Assembly (NCBI RefSeq): GCF_001921865.1
Contig: NZ_MSCT01000022.1
Coordinates: 105,754 to 169,753 of the forward strand
Length of the DNA: 64,000 nt
Reading direction: 5' to 3'
Source of the DNA: Pseudomonas chlororaphis
GTDB taxonomy: Bacteria; Pseudomonadota; Gammaproteobacteria; Pseudomonadales; Pseudomonadaceae
Shown here: positions 28,898-38,805 of the stretch, one piece after another
Layout: each line of letters starts with the position of its first letter
Position numbering within the stretch: the first letter of the stretch is position 1
Position numbers and translations under genes: made by a program
The notes under the pieces: model-generated
The model's input: the letters and a program-made list of their open reading frames with translations, nothing else
Database searches by the model: none
Told to the model about the DNA's origin: nothing

Positions 28898-30442
28898 ATG
28901 CAGCAACTCAATCCTTCCGAAATAAGTGAAATTATCAAGGGCCGCATCGACAAGCTCGATGTGACCTCCCAAGCCCGTAACGAAGGCACTGTCGTCAGCG
29001 TTTCTGACGGTATCGTGCGGATTCACGGTCTGGCCGACGTCATGTACGGCGAGATGATCGAGTTTCCGGGCGGCGTCTACGGTATGGCCCTCAACCTTGA
29101 GCAAGACTCCGTAGGTGCCGTTGTACTGGGCGCTTACCAGTCTCTGGCTGAAGGCATGAGCGCCAAGTGCACCGGCCGCATCCTCGAAGTTCCAGTTGGT
29201 AAGGAACTGCTGGGTCGCGTAGTCGACGCACTGGGTAACCCAGTCGACGGCAAAGGTCCGCTGAACAACACCGAGACCGACGCGGTCGAGAAAGTTGCTC
29301 CAGGCGTGATCTGGCGTAAGTCGGTAGACCAGCCTGTACAGACTGGCTACAAGGCTGTCGATGCCATGATTCCTGTCGGCCGTGGCCAGCGTGAGCTGAT
29401 CATCGGCGACCGTCAGATCGGTAAGACCGCTCTGGCGATCGACGCGATCATCAACCAGAAAGACAGCGGCATTTTCTGCGTCTACGTCGCTATCGGTCAG
29501 AAGCAATCGACCATCGCCAACGTGGTTCGCAAGCTGGAAGAAAACGGCGCCCTGGCCAATACCATCGTGGTAGCTGCCAGTGCTTCCGAATCTCCAGCGC
29601 TGCAGTTCCTGGCACCGTACTCCGGTTGCACCATGGGCGAATACTTCCGCGACCGCGGTGAAGACGCGCTGATCGTTTATGACGATCTGTCCAAGCAAGC
29701 AGTGGCTTACCGCCAGATTTCCCTGCTGCTGCGCCGTCCACCAGGCCGTGAAGCTTACCCAGGCGACGTGTTCTATCTCCACTCCCGTCTGCTGGAGCGC
29801 GCATCCCGCGTTTCGGAAGAGTACGTAGAGAAGTTCACCAACGGCGCGGTAACTGGCAAGACCGGTTCCCTGACTGCACTGCCGATCATCGAAACCCAGG
29901 CTGGCGACGTTTCCGCGTTCGTTCCGACCAACGTGATTTCCATCACCGACGGTCAGATCTTCCTGGAATCGGCCATGTTCAACTCGGGCATCCGCCCAGC
30001 TGTGAACGCCGGTGTTTCGGTATCCCGTGTAGGTGGTGCCGCTCAGACCAAGATCATCAAGAAGCTGTCCGGTGGTATCCGTACCGCTCTGGCTCAGTAC
30101 CGTGAACTGGCAGCATTCGCCCAGTTCGCTTCTGACCTGGACGAAGCGACCCGTAAGCAACTTGAGCATGGTCAGCGCGTTACCGAGCTGATGAAGCAGA
30201 AGCAATACGCGCCAATGTCGATCGCCGACATGTCGCTGTCGCTGTATGCCGCTGAGCGTGGGTTCCTGACTGACGTCGAAATCGCCAAAGTCGGCAGCTT
30301 TGAACAAGCGCTGATTGCTTACTTCAACCGCGATCACGCCGATTTGATGGCCAAGATCAACGTGAAGGGTGACTTCAATGACGAAATCGACGCTGGCATG
30401 AAAGCCGGTATCGAGAAGTTCAAGGCCACCCAAACCTGGTAA
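28898..30442 (+). CDS. atpA: F1Fo ATP synthase subunit alpha
   Basis: 514 aa. It is the non-catalytic nucleotide-binding subunit of the F1 hexamer. The P-loop GDRQIGKT is at 170-177, and the family signature PAVNAGVSVSRVG is present. Length and termini are standard. It is 21 bases after atpH and followed by atpG after a short GC-rich hairpin (30447-30472, GCGGGAGCC / GGCTCCCGC). Confidence 0.98.
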   Translation: MQQLNPSEISEIIKGRIDKLDVTSQARNEGTVVSVSDGIVRIHGLADVMYGEMIEFPGGVYGMALNLEQDSVGAVVLGAYQSLAEGMSAKCTGRILEVPVGKELLGRVVDALGNPVDGKGPLNNTETDAVEKVAPGVIWRKSVDQPVQTGYKAVDAMIPVGRGQRELIIGDRQIGKTALAIDAIINQKDSGIFCVYVAIGQKQSTIANVVRKLEENGALANTIVVAASASESPALQFLAPYSGCTMGEYFRDRGEDALIVYDDLSKQAVAYRQISLLLRRPPGREAYPGDVFYLHSRLLERASRVSEEYVEKFTNGAVTGKTGSLTALPIIETQAGDVSAFVPTNVISITDGQIFLESAMFNSGIRPAVNAGVSVSRVGGAAQTKIIKKLSGGIRTALAQYRELAAFAQFASDLDEATRKQLEHGQRVTELMKQKQYAPMSIADMSLSLYAAERGFLTDVEIAKVGSFEQALIAYFNRDHADLMAKINVKGDFNDEIDAGMKAGIEKFKATQTW

Positions 30443-30492
30443 GCCGCAGCGGGAGCCGCAAGGCTCCCGCTTGCTAACCTGATAGGTGTTAC

Positions 30493-31353
30493 ATGGCAGG
30501 CGCAAAAGAGATTCGCAGTAAGATTGCGAGCATCAAAAGCACGCAAAAAATTACCAGCGCCATGGAAAAAGTGGCGGTCAGCAAAATGCGCAAGGCACAA
30601 ATGCGCATGGCTGCTAGCCGTCCTTATGCGGAGCGTATCCGCCAGGTAATTGGGCATCTGGCCAACGCCAACCCGGAATACCGCCACCCGTTCATGATCG
30701 ACCGTGCTATCAAGCGCGTCGGTTATGTCGTCGTGAGCAGTGACCGTGGTCTGTGCGGTGGCTTGAACACCAACCTGTTCAAGGCCCTGGTCAAGGACAT
30801 GGCGGTAAACCGCGAAAACGGCGTCGAGATTGATCTGTGTGTCGTTGGTAGCAAGGGTGCGGCCTTTTTCCGCAACTTCGGCGGTAACGTCGTTGCAGCT
30901 ATCAGCCACCTGGGTGAAGAGCCGTCGATCAATGATCTGATCGGCAGCGTCAAGGTGATGCTGGATGCCTACCTGGACGGCCGTATCGACCGTCTGTGCG
31001 TAGTGTCCAACAAGTTCATCAACACCATGACCCAGCAGCCTACCGTGGAGCAGTTGATTCCACTGGTGGCGACCCCGGATCAAGAACTCAAGCACCACTG
31101 GGACTACCTCTACGAACCAGACGCCAAAGAGCTGCTTGACGGCCTGATGGTGCGCTACGTGGAGTCGCAGGTGTACCAGGCGGTGGTCGAGAACAACGCG
31201 GCCGAACAAGCTGCGCGGATGATCGCGATGAAGAACGCTACCGACAACGCCGGTGATTTGATCAGCGATTTGCAGCTGATCTACAACAAGGCGCGTCAGG
31301 CTGCGATCACCCAAGAGATCTCGGAAATCGTCGGCGGCGCTGCCGCGGTTTAA
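30493..31353 (+). CDS. atpG: F1Fo ATP synthase subunit gamma
   Basis: 286 aa central-stalk subunit. The N- and C-terminal helices form the rotating coiled coil: AGAKEIRSKIASIKSTQKIT at the start, and TDNAGDLISDLQLIYNKARQ with ITQEISEI near the end. It couples c-ring rotation to catalytic-site changes in F1. Confidence 0.97.
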   Translation: MAGAKEIRSKIASIKSTQKITSAMEKVAVSKMRKAQMRMAASRPYAERIRQVIGHLANANPEYRHPFMIDRAIKRVGYVVVSSDRGLCGGLNTNLFKALVKDMAVNRENGVEIDLCVVGSKGAAFFRNFGGNVVAAISHLGEEPSINDLIGSVKVMLDAYLDGRIDRLCVVSNKFINTMTQQPTVEQLIPLVATPDQELKHHWDYLYEPDAKELLDGLMVRYVESQVYQAVVENNAAEQAARMIAMKNATDNAGDLISDLQLIYNKARQAAITQEISEIVGGAAAV

Positions 31354-31380
31354 CGGTTCAAATATTCAGAGGATCCAGCT

Positions 31381-32757
31381 ATGAGTAGCGGACGTATCGT
31401 TCAAATCATCGGCGCCGTTATCGACGTGGAATTTCCACGCGACAGCGTACCGAGCATCTACAACGCGCTGAAAGTACAAGGCGCGGAAACCACCCTGGAA
31501 GTTCAGCAGCAGCTGGGCGACGGCGTGGTGCGTACCATTGCGATGGGTTCCACCGAAGGCCTGAAACGCGGCCTGGACGTTGTCGACACCAAGGCAGCCA
31601 TCTCCGTACCGGTCGGTAAAGCGACCCTGGGCCGGATCATGGACGTGCTGGGCAACCCGATCGACGAAGCGGGTCCGATCGACACCGACGAGCGCTGGGG
31701 TATCCACCGCGCTGCTCCGTCCTTCGCAGACCAGGCAGGCGGCAACGACCTGCTGGAAACCGGCATCAAGGTTATCGACCTGGTTTGCCCGTTTGCCAAA
31801 GGCGGCAAGGTGGGTCTGTTCGGTGGTGCCGGTGTGGGCAAAACCGTAAACATGATGGAACTGATCCGTAACATCGCCATCGAGCACAGCGGTTATTCCG
31901 TGTTCGCCGGTGTGGGTGAGCGTACTCGTGAGGGTAACGACTTCTACCACGAGATGAAGGATTCCAACGTTCTGGACAAAGTGGCACTGGTCTACGGCCA
32001 GATGAACGAGCCGCCGGGAAACCGTCTGCGCGTAGCCCTGACCGGCCTGACCATGGCCGAGAAGTTCCGTGACGAAGGTAACGACGTTCTGCTGTTCGTC
32101 GACAACATCTATCGTTACACCCTGGCCGGTACCGAAGTATCCGCACTGCTGGGCCGTATGCCTTCGGCAGTAGGTTACCAGCCGACCCTGGCTGAAGAGA
32201 TGGGCGTTCTGCAAGAACGTATCACTTCGACCAAGGAAGGTTCGATCACCTCGATCCAAGCGGTATACGTACCTGCGGACGACCTGACCGACCCGTCGCC
32301 AGCGACCACCTTCGCCCACTTGGACGCCACCGTCGTACTGTCCCGTGACATCGCTTCCCTGGGTATCTACCCAGCGGTAGACCCACTGGACTCGACTTCC
32401 CGCCAGCTGGACCCGAACGTGATCGGCAACGAGCACTACGAGACCGCTCGCGGCGTTCAGTACGTGCTGCAGCGCTACAAAGAGCTGAAGGACATCATTG
32501 CGATCCTGGGTATGGACGAACTGTCCGAAGCCGACAAGCAACTGGTATCCCGCGCTCGTAAGATCCAGCGCTTCCTGTCGCAGCCGTTCTTCGTGGCTGA
32601 AGTCTTCACTGGTTCTCCAGGCAAATACGTTTCCCTGAAAGACACCATCGCTGGCTTCAAAGGCATCCTCAACGGTGACTACGACCACCTGCCAGAACAA
32701 GCGTTCTACATGGTCGGCGGCATCGAAGAAGCGATCGAGAAAGCCAAGAAACTGTAA
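31381..32757 (+). CDS. atpD: F1Fo ATP synthase subunit beta
   Basis: 458 aa catalytic subunit. The P-loop GGAGVGKT is at 148-155 and the catalytic Glu180 lies in GVGERTREGND. The family signature PAVDPLDSTS is present. Typical length; 27 bases after atpG. Confidence 0.98.
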   Translation: MSSGRIVQIIGAVIDVEFPRDSVPSIYNALKVQGAETTLEVQQQLGDGVVRTIAMGSTEGLKRGLDVVDTKAAISVPVGKATLGRIMDVLGNPIDEAGPIDTDERWGIHRAAPSFADQAGGNDLLETGIKVIDLVCPFAKGGKVGLFGGAGVGKTVNMMELIRNIAIEHSGYSVFAGVGERTREGNDFYHEMKDSNVLDKVALVYGQMNEPPGNRLRVALTGLTMAEKFRDEGNDVLLFVDNIYRYTLAGTEVSALLGRMPSAVGYQPTLAEEMGVLQERITSTKEGSITSIQAVYVPADDLTDPSPATTFAHLDATVVLSRDIASLGIYPAVDPLDSTSRQLDPNVIGNEHYETARGVQYVLQRYKELKDIIAILGMDELSEADKQLVSRARKIQRFLSQPFFVAEVFTGSPGKYVSLKDTIAGFKGILNGDYDHLPEQAFYMVGGIEEAIEKAKKL

Positions 32758-32802
32758 TCCCGGCGCCCGGAAACGGGCGCTAATTTAGGTTGAGGCAAGC
32801 AG

Positions 32803-33228
32803 ATGGCTATGACAGTCCATTGCGATATCGTCAGCGCGGAAGGAGAAATCTTCTCCGGTCTGGTCGAGATGGTGATCGCACACGGCGAACTCGGGGATCT
32901 TGGTATCGCCCTGGGCCACGCGCCGCTGATCACTAATCTGAAACCAGGTCCGATCCGCTTGATCAAGCAGGGCGGGGAAGCCGAGGTGTTCTACATCTCC
33001 GGTGGTTTCCTCGAGGTTCAGCCGAACATGGTCAAGGTTCTTGCCGACACCGTGCAACGTGCTGCCGACCTGGACGAAGCCTCCGCTCAGGAAGCCGTCA
33101 AGGCTGCTGAGAAGGCCCTGAATGAAAAAGGCGCAGATTTCGACTACGGTTCTGCTGCTGCACGTCTGGCCGAGGCCGCAGCCCAGCTGCGCACCGTCCA
33201 GCAGATCCGCAAGAAGTTCGGCGGCTAA
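32803..33228 (+). CDS. atpC: F1Fo ATP synthase subunit epsilon
   Basis: 141 aa. It has an N-terminal beta-sandwich and a C-terminal pair of helices rich in Ala, which can insert into F1 and inhibit ATP hydrolysis. It begins MAMTVHCDIVSAEGEIFSG. It is the last atp gene and is followed by a strong terminator. Confidence 0.97.
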   Translation: MAMTVHCDIVSAEGEIFSGLVEMVIAHGELGDLGIALGHAPLITNLKPGPIRLIKQGGEAEVFYISGGFLEVQPNMVKVLADTVQRAADLDEASAQEAVKAAEKALNEKGADFDYGSAAARLAEAAAQLRTVQQIRKKFGG

Positions 33229-33254
33229 GCCGCGGGATTTCCGCGTGATTGATT

Positions 33255-33290
33255 AAAAAGGGTAGCCTCGGCTACCCTTTTTCTTTTTTT
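33255..33290 (+). terminator. Intrinsic terminator of the atp operon
   Basis: 12-bp stem AAAAAGGGTAGC / GCTACCCTTTTT around a 4-base loop, followed by a T-rich run. Because the arms begin with A-run and T-run it could work on both strands. Confidence 0.93.
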
Positions 33291-33342
33291 GCAATTCACC
33301 TCTTGGTCACAGTCGCTGACCACCCAGGATTGGTAGCCAGTC

Positions 33343-34710
33343 ATGTCTCTCGAAATCGTTATTCTCGCTGCCGGTCAAGGCACCCGCATGCGCTCGTCGT
33401 TGCCCAAGGTCCTGCACCCGGTGGCGGGCAACTCCATGCTCGGCCATGTTATCCACAGCGCGCGGCAACTCGATCCACAACGCATTCATGTGGTCATCGG
33501 CCATGGCGCCGATGCGGTTCGCGAGCGCCTGGCGGCGGATGACCTGAATTTCGTGCTGCAGGACAAGCAACTCGGCACCGGCCATGCCGTGGCCCAGGCC
33601 GTGCCGTTCATCAGCGCCGATACCGTGCTGGTGCTCTATGGCGATGTACCGCTGATCGAAGTGGAAACCCTGCAACGCCTGCTCAAGCAGGTCGGGCCTG
33701 AGCAATTGGGCCTGCTCACCGTCGAACTGGCCGACCCGACCGGTTATGGCCGTATCGTTCGCGATGCCGCCGGCAAGGTGGCGGCTATTGTCGAGCAGAA
33801 AGACGCCAACGAAGCCCAGCGTGCGATTACCGAAGGCAATACCGGGATCCTCGCGGTCCCGGCCAAGCGCCTGGGCGACTGGATGGGCCGGCTGTCGAAC
33901 AACAACGCCCAGGGCGAGTACTACCTGACCGACGTGATCGCCATGGCGGTCGGCGATGGGCTGGTGGTGGCCACCGAGCAACCGCACGACGCCATGGAAG
34001 TGCAGGGCGCCAACGATCGCAAGCAATTGGCCGAGCTGGAGCGCCATTACCAGCTGCGCGCGGCTCGCCGCCTGATGGCCCAGGGTGTGACCCTGCGCGA
34101 TCCGGCGCGTTTCGACGTGCGTGGCGAAGTCAGCGTCGGCCGCGATGTGCTGATCGACATCAACGTGATTCTCGAAGGCCGCGTGATCATCGAAGACGAC
34201 GTGGTGATCGGTCCGAATTGCGTGATCAAGGACAGCACCCTGCGCAAGGGCGCGGTGGTCAAGGCCAACAGCCACATCGAAGGCGCGGTACTGGGCGAAG
34301 GCAGCGATGCCGGTCCGTTCGCCCGCCTGCGCCAGGGCACCGTGCTCGAAGCCCGGGCCCATGTGGGTAACTTCGTCGAGCTGAAGAATGCCCGCATGGG
34401 CGAAGGCGCCAAGGCAGGCCACCTGGCGTACCTGGGCGATGCCGATATCGGCGCGCGCAGCAATATCGGCGCCGGCACCATCACCTGCAACTACGATGGC
34501 GCCAACAAGCACCGGACAGTGCTGGGCGAAGACGTCTTCATCGGCTCCAACAACTCGTTGGTGGCGCCTGTGGATATCCACGACGGTGCGACCACGGCGG
34601 CCGGTTCGACCATCAACCAGACGGTGGAAAAAGCTCAGCTGGCCGTGGCCCGTGCCCGGCAGAAGAACATCGACGGCTGGAAACGCCCGGTGAAAATCAA
34701 GAAAAGCTGA
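33343..34710 (+). CDS. glmU: Bifunctional GlcNAc-1-P uridyltransferase / GlcN-1-P acetyltransferase
   Basis: 455 aa. The N-terminal pyrophosphorylase domain begins with LAAGQGTRMRSSLPKVLHP (residues 8-26). The C-terminal left-handed beta-helix acetyltransferase (about 250-455) shows hexapeptide repeats such as IGPNCVIKD and IGAGTITCNYDGANK. It makes UDP-GlcNAc for peptidoglycan and LPS. glmR and glmS follow, so the pathway is clustered. A perfect DnaA box lies inside (33449-33457) and another directly after the stop (34712-34720). Confidence 0.97.
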   Translation: MSLEIVILAAGQGTRMRSSLPKVLHPVAGNSMLGHVIHSARQLDPQRIHVVIGHGADAVRERLAADDLNFVLQDKQLGTGHAVAQAVPFISADTVLVLYGDVPLIEVETLQRLLKQVGPEQLGLLTVELADPTGYGRIVRDAAGKVAAIVEQKDANEAQRAITEGNTGILAVPAKRLGDWMGRLSNNNAQGEYYLTDVIAMAVGDGLVVATEQPHDAMEVQGANDRKQLAELERHYQLRAARRLMAQGVTLRDPARFDVRGEVSVGRDVLIDINVILEGRVIIEDDVVIGPNCVIKDSTLRKGAVVKANSHIEGAVLGEGSDAGPFARLRQGTVLEARAHVGNFVELKNARMGEGAKAGHLAYLGDADIGARSNIGAGTITCNYDGANKHRTVLGEDVFIGSNNSLVAPVDIHDGATTAAGSTINQTVEKAQLAVARARQKNIDGWKRPVKIKKS

Positions 34711-34745
34711 GTTATCCACAGTTCGGCGCAAGGCCGAGTCGATAC

Positions 34746-34810
34746 GATCGCGAGCCAGCTCGCTCCTATAGAAAAGTGACAAACCTGTAGGAGCGAGCTG
34801 GCTCGCGATA
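34746..34810. repeat. REP doublet
   Basis: Two REP units in inverted orientation (34746-34770 and 34786-34810) with 15 bases between. The arms GATCGCGAGCCAGCTCGCTC and its complement match at nearly all positions. It lies in the glmU-glmR gap and may stabilise or terminate the glmU transcript. Confidence 0.9.
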
Positions 34811-34916
34811 AGGCCGTCCCCCTGTGGACAACTTTTTCGTTTCTCGCGCTTGACGAATTTCCAGCGATAGGTTTTGATTGCTTCCGTTATCTTTCGAATC
34901 GAAACTTAAAGTGCTC

Positions 34917-35684
34917 ATGTCGAAACGCAACACCCCCCAACGTCGCCACAATATTCTTGCCCTGCTCAATGAACAGGGCGAGGTGAGTGTGGATGAGCTG
35001 GCCAAACGTTTCGAAACCTCGGAAGTTACGATCCGTAAGGATCTGGCGGCCCTGGAGAGCAATGGCCTGTTGTTGCGGCGTTACGGCGGCGCCATCACCC
35101 TGCCCCAGGAACTGGTCGGCGATATCGGCCAGCCGGTGTCTCGCTACAAGCAAGCCATTGCCCGCGCTGCCGTGGCGCGGATACGCGAACACGCGCGCAT
35201 CATCATCGACAGCGGCAGCACCACCGCGGCCATGATCCCCGAACTCGGCCAGCAGCCGGGCCTGGTGGTCATGACCAACTCGCTGCCGGTGGCCAATGCC
35301 CTGAACGAGCTGGAGCACGAGCCGGTGCTGTTGATGACCGGCGGCACCTGGGACCCTCATTCCGAGTCGTTCCAGGGGCAGGTCGCCGAGCAGGTACTGC
35401 GTTCCTACGATTTCGACCAACTGTTCATCGGCGCCGACGGCATCGATCTGGTGCGTGGGACCACTACCTTCAACGAGTTGCTCGGCCTGAGCCGGGTGAT
35501 GGCCGAGGTGGCGAGGGAAGTCGTGGTGATGGTCGAGGCCGACAAGATCGGCCGCAAGATTCCCAACCTGGAACTGCCCTGGAGCAGTGTCCATACCCTT
35601 ATTACCGATGATCGCCTGCCTGCAGAGGCCCGCGACCAGATTCAAGCCCGCGGCATCACGCTGATTTGCGCGGCAATCATCTAG
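34917..35684 (+). CDS. glmR: DeoR-family transcriptional regulator, GlmR-like
   Basis: 255 aa. The N-terminal DeoR HTH (about 6-60) includes EVSVDELAKRFETSEVTIRK. The C-terminal sugar-phosphate sensor domain includes IIIDSGSTTAAMIPEL and FIGADGID. The position between glmU and glmS is that of P. aeruginosa glmR, known to influence glmS expression. The chosen ATG at 34917 begins MSKRNTPQRRHNIL; an upstream in-frame start at 34878 adds 13 residues. I see no strong ribosome binding site at either. glmS starts 11 bases downstream. Confidence 0.9.
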   Translation: MSKRNTPQRRHNILALLNEQGEVSVDELAKRFETSEVTIRKDLAALESNGLLLRRYGGAITLPQELVGDIGQPVSRYKQAIARAAVARIREHARIIIDSGSTTAAMIPELGQQPGLVVMTNSLPVANALNELEHEPVLLMTGGTWDPHSESFQGQVAEQVLRSYDFDQLFIGADGIDLVRGTTTFNELLGLSRVMAEVAREVVVMVEADKIGRKIPNLELPWSSVHTLITDDRLPAEARDQIQARGITLICAAII

Positions 35685-35695
35685 GAGAAGAAACC

Positions 35696-37528
35696 ATGTG
35701 TGGAATTGTTGGCGCCGTTGCTGAACGCAATGTCACGGCCATCCTGCTGGAAGGCCTCAAGCGTCTTGAATACCGCGGCTACGACAGCGCCGGTGTGGCG
35801 GTCTTCACCAACGGCGGCAAGCTCGAGCGCATGCGCCGTCCGGGCAAGGTCAGCGAGCTGGAGCAGGCCCTGGCCGGCGAACCGCTGGCAGGCCGCCTGG
35901 GCATCGCCCACACCCGCTGGGCCACTCACGGCGCGCCGTGCGAACGCAATGCCCACCCGCATTTCTCCGGCGACCTGGCGGTGGTGCACAACGGCATCAT
36001 CGAGAACCATGAAGCCCTGCGCGAACAGCTCAAGGCCCAGGGTTATGTGTTCACCTCGGACACCGACACCGAAGTCATCGCCCACCTGCTGAACCACAAG
36101 CTCAAGGACCTGGGCGACCTGACCGTGGCCCTCAAGGCCACCGTCAAGGAGCTGCATGGCGCCTATGGCCTGGCCGTGATCAGCACCAGCCAGCCGGACC
36201 GTCTGGTCGCCGCCCGCAGCGGCAGCCCGCTGGTGATCGGCCTGGGCCTGGGGGAAAACTTCCTGGCCTCTGACCAGTTGGCCCTGCGCCAGGTGACCGA
36301 CCGCTTCATGTACCTGGAAGAAGGCGATATCGCCGAGATCCGCCGCGACAGCGTGCAGATCTGGGATGTCGATGGCCAGGCGGTGGAACGCGAAGCCGTG
36401 CAGTACCGCGACGGCGCCGAAGCCGCCGAGAAAGGCGAGTTCCGCCACTTCATGCTCAAGGAAATCCACGAGCAGCCGTCCGTGGTGCAACGTACCCTCG
36501 AAGGCCGCCTGAGCCCGAACCAGGTGCTGGTCCAGGCTTTCGGCCCACAGGCCGCCGAACTGTTCGCCCAAGTGCGTAACGTGCAGATCGTCGCCTGCGG
36601 CACCAGCTACCACGCCGGCATGGTTGCCCGTTACTGGCTGGAAGAACTGGCCGGGATCCCGTGCCAGGTCGAAGTGGCCAGCGAGTTCCGCTACCGCAAG
36701 GTGGTGGTGCAGCCGGACACCCTGTTCGTCACCATCTCGCAGTCCGGCGAAACCGCCGACACCCTGGCCGCCCTGCGCAATGCCAAGGAGCTGGGTTTCC
36801 TCGCCAGCCTGGCGATCTGCAACGTCGGCATCAGCTCGCTGGTGCGCGAATCCGACCTGACCCTGCTGACCCAGGCCGGTCGCGAAATCGGTGTGGCCTC
36901 GACCAAGGCCTTCACCACCCAACTGGTCGGCCTGCTGTTGCTGACCCTGGCCCTGGGCCAGGTGCGCGGCACCCTGGGCGCTGGCGTCGAAGCCACCCTG
37001 GTGGAAGAACTGCGGCGTCTGCCGGCGCGCCTGGGCGAAGCCCTGGCGATGGACAGCACGGTGGAGAAAACCGCCGAACTGTTCGCCGAGAAGCACCACA
37101 CCTTGTTCCTCGGCCGCGGCGCGCAATTCCCGGTGGCGATGGAAGGGGCGCTGAAGCTCAAGGAAATCTCCTACATCCACGCCGAAGCCTACCCGGCCGG
37201 CGAGCTCAAGCACGGTCCGTTGGCCCTTGTGGATAACGACATGCCGGTGGTCACCGTGGCGCCGAACAACGAGCTGCTGGAGAAGCTCAAGTCCAACCTG
37301 CAGGAAGTCCGCGCCCGCGGCGGCGAACTGATCGTGTTTGCCGACGAGAAGGCCGGCATGACCAACGGCGAAGGCACGCATGTTATCCACATGCCGCATA
37401 TCCACGACATCCTGTCGCCGATCCTCTACACCATCCCGTTGCAGCTGCTGTCGTACTACGTGGCGGTACTCAAGGGCACCGACGTCGACCAGCCGCGCAA
37501 CCTGGCCAAGTCGGTCACGGTGGAATAA
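35696..37528 (+). CDS. glmS: Glutamine-fructose-6-phosphate aminotransferase (isomerizing)
   Basis: 610 aa. N-terminal class II glutaminase with nucleophile Cys2 (MCGIVGAV, exposed after Met removal). The C-terminal half carries two SIS domains (SQSGETADT is the first sugar-phosphate loop). It makes glucosamine-6-phosphate, the first committed step to UDP-GlcNAc. The AGGAG 8 bases before ATG 35696 supports this start. Two perfect DnaA boxes lie inside (37228-37236 and 37383-37391). glmS 3' ends are common Tn7 targets; no insertion is seen. Confidence 0.97.
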   Translation: MCGIVGAVAERNVTAILLEGLKRLEYRGYDSAGVAVFTNGGKLERMRRPGKVSELEQALAGEPLAGRLGIAHTRWATHGAPCERNAHPHFSGDLAVVHNGIIENHEALREQLKAQGYVFTSDTDTEVIAHLLNHKLKDLGDLTVALKATVKELHGAYGLAVISTSQPDRLVAARSGSPLVIGLGLGENFLASDQLALRQVTDRFMYLEEGDIAEIRRDSVQIWDVDGQAVEREAVQYRDGAEAAEKGEFRHFMLKEIHEQPSVVQRTLEGRLSPNQVLVQAFGPQAAELFAQVRNVQIVACGTSYHAGMVARYWLEELAGIPCQVEVASEFRYRKVVVQPDTLFVTISQSGETADTLAALRNAKELGFLASLAICNVGISSLVRESDLTLLTQAGREIGVASTKAFTTQLVGLLLLTLALGQVRGTLGAGVEATLVEELRRLPARLGEALAMDSTVEKTAELFAEKHHTLFLGRGAQFPVAMEGALKLKEISYIHAEAYPAGELKHGPLALVDNDMPVVTVAPNNELLEKLKSNLQEVRARGGELIVFADEKAGMTNGEGTHVIHMPHIHDILSPILYTIPLQLLSYYVAVLKGTDVDQPRNLAKSVTVE

Positions 37529-37536
37529 GTTACCCA

Positions 37537-37571
37537 CAGGGCGCTGGCCGGTTCGACCGGCCAGCGCCCTG
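37537..37571 (+). terminator. Strong GC-rich terminator hairpin after glmS
   Basis: 16-bp perfect stem, CAGGGCGCTGGCCGGT (37537-37552) with its complement (37556-37571), and a 3-base loop TCG. It is followed by GCGTTTTCCC, a short T-run. The region after glmS is the usual attTn7 position; the remainder of the gap to 37772 is without a gene and holds a perfect DnaA box at 37647-37655. Confidence 0.8.
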
Positions 37572-37772
37572 GCGTTTTCCCTTCCCCGACGCTCGCGGGC
37601 GGATCCGTAGAGGATCCAGCCCGCGATCGTGTCTTTGCAGCACAACTTATCCACAAGCCGGTATCCATCACAGGCTCGTTCCCTTCGCGTTGGCTCGTTC
37701 GTGCGAATCGATTTTGTGGGGCACCGGGCGATGCGGATAAGCTGTGGTTCCCGTTGAACCGGAGCAGCGCCC

Positions 37773-38675
37773 ATGGACCGATTCCAGGAAATGCAGGTGT
37801 TCGTCAGCGTCGCCCAGGAGCAGGGTTTCGCTGCCGCGGCGCGGCGCCTGGGGTTGTCTGCGCCCAGCGTGACCCGGGCGGTGGCGGCGCTGGAACAGCG
37901 GATCGGCACCCCGTTGCTGACCCGCACCACGCGCAACGTGCACCTGACGGAAGCCGGCCAGCGTTACCTGGAAGACAGCCGGCGCATTCTCGCCGAATTG
38001 CAGGATGCCGAGGCCTCGGCCGCCGGCATCCATGCTCTGCCTCGCGGGCAACTGACAGTCACCGCGCCGGTGCTGTTCGGCGAGCTGTTCGTGACCCCGC
38101 TGATGGTGGATTACCTGGGGCGTTTTCCCGAGGTCAGCATCAATGCGCTGCTGGTCGATCGGGTGGTGAGCATGGTGGAGGAGGGGGTCGACGTCGCGGT
38201 ACGTATCGGCGAGTTGCCCGACAGCGGCCAGCATGCGATGCGGGTCGGCGAGGTGCGGCGGGTGATCTGCGCTTCGCCGGCGTTTCTCGCTCGCCAGGGC
38301 CGGCCACGGCACCCGCAGGAACTGCGCCAGGCGCCGGTGATTGCCCCGTCGTCCATCGGCCAGTCCAGAAGCTGGTTGTTCGACGATGGCGGAACGCCCT
38401 TGAGCGTTCGTCCCGAGCCGCGGCTGGTGGTCACTGCCAACCAGCCGGCGATCGCTGCTGCGTGCCTGGGGTTGGGCCTGACCCGGGTGCTGTCGTACCA
38501 GGTGGCGGGCAAGGTGGCGGCCGGCGAACTGGAGATCGTCCTGGCGGAGTTCGAGTTGCCGCCGTTGCCGATTCACGTGGTGTACCAGGGCGGACGCAAG
38601 GCGTCGGCGCGGGTACGCAGCTTTGTCGACTTCGCCGTGCAGGCGCTGCGGGCACACCCGGCCTTGCAGTCGTAG
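37773..38675 (+). CDS. LysR-family transcriptional regulator
   Basis: 300 aa. N-terminal winged HTH (GFAAAARRLGLSAPSVTRAV, about 18-37) and C-terminal periplasmic-binding-protein-like effector domain (about 90-295). The sequence resembles the large group of LysR proteins next to glutathione transferase or oxidoreductase genes, and its likely target is the adjacent GST gene 130 bases downstream on the same strand. The effector is unknown. Confidence 0.88.
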   Translation: MDRFQEMQVFVSVAQEQGFAAAARRLGLSAPSVTRAVAALEQRIGTPLLTRTTRNVHLTEAGQRYLEDSRRILAELQDAEASAAGIHALPRGQLTVTAPVLFGELFVTPLMVDYLGRFPEVSINALLVDRVVSMVEEGVDVAVRIGELPDSGQHAMRVGEVRRVICASPAFLARQGRPRHPQELRQAPVIAPSSIGQSRSWLFDDGGTPLSVRPEPRLVVTANQPAIAAACLGLGLTRVLSYQVAGKVAAGELEIVLAEFELPPLPIHVVYQGGRKASARVRSFVDFAVQALRAHPALQS

Positions 38676-38805
38676 TTCGGATCATTGCGCCGGATGAAAT
38701 GATGGATTGTATTTTTTGACGATTCTGTTGTTTTGATCGAAGCGAGAAGATGGCCTCCGTCAGCGCTGCCCCTGTGAGCCGCGCACCTGCCCAACGGAGT
38801 TCGCC

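Noticed and set aside
37529..37772. Possible Tn7-type insertion downstream of glmS
   Set aside because: No transposon genes or end repeats; the gap leads directly into a chromosomal LysR gene.
35681..37936. 751-codon frame antisense to glmS
   Set aside because: Repetitive Gln/Gly/His-rich translation; glmS on the other strand has all catalytic residues.
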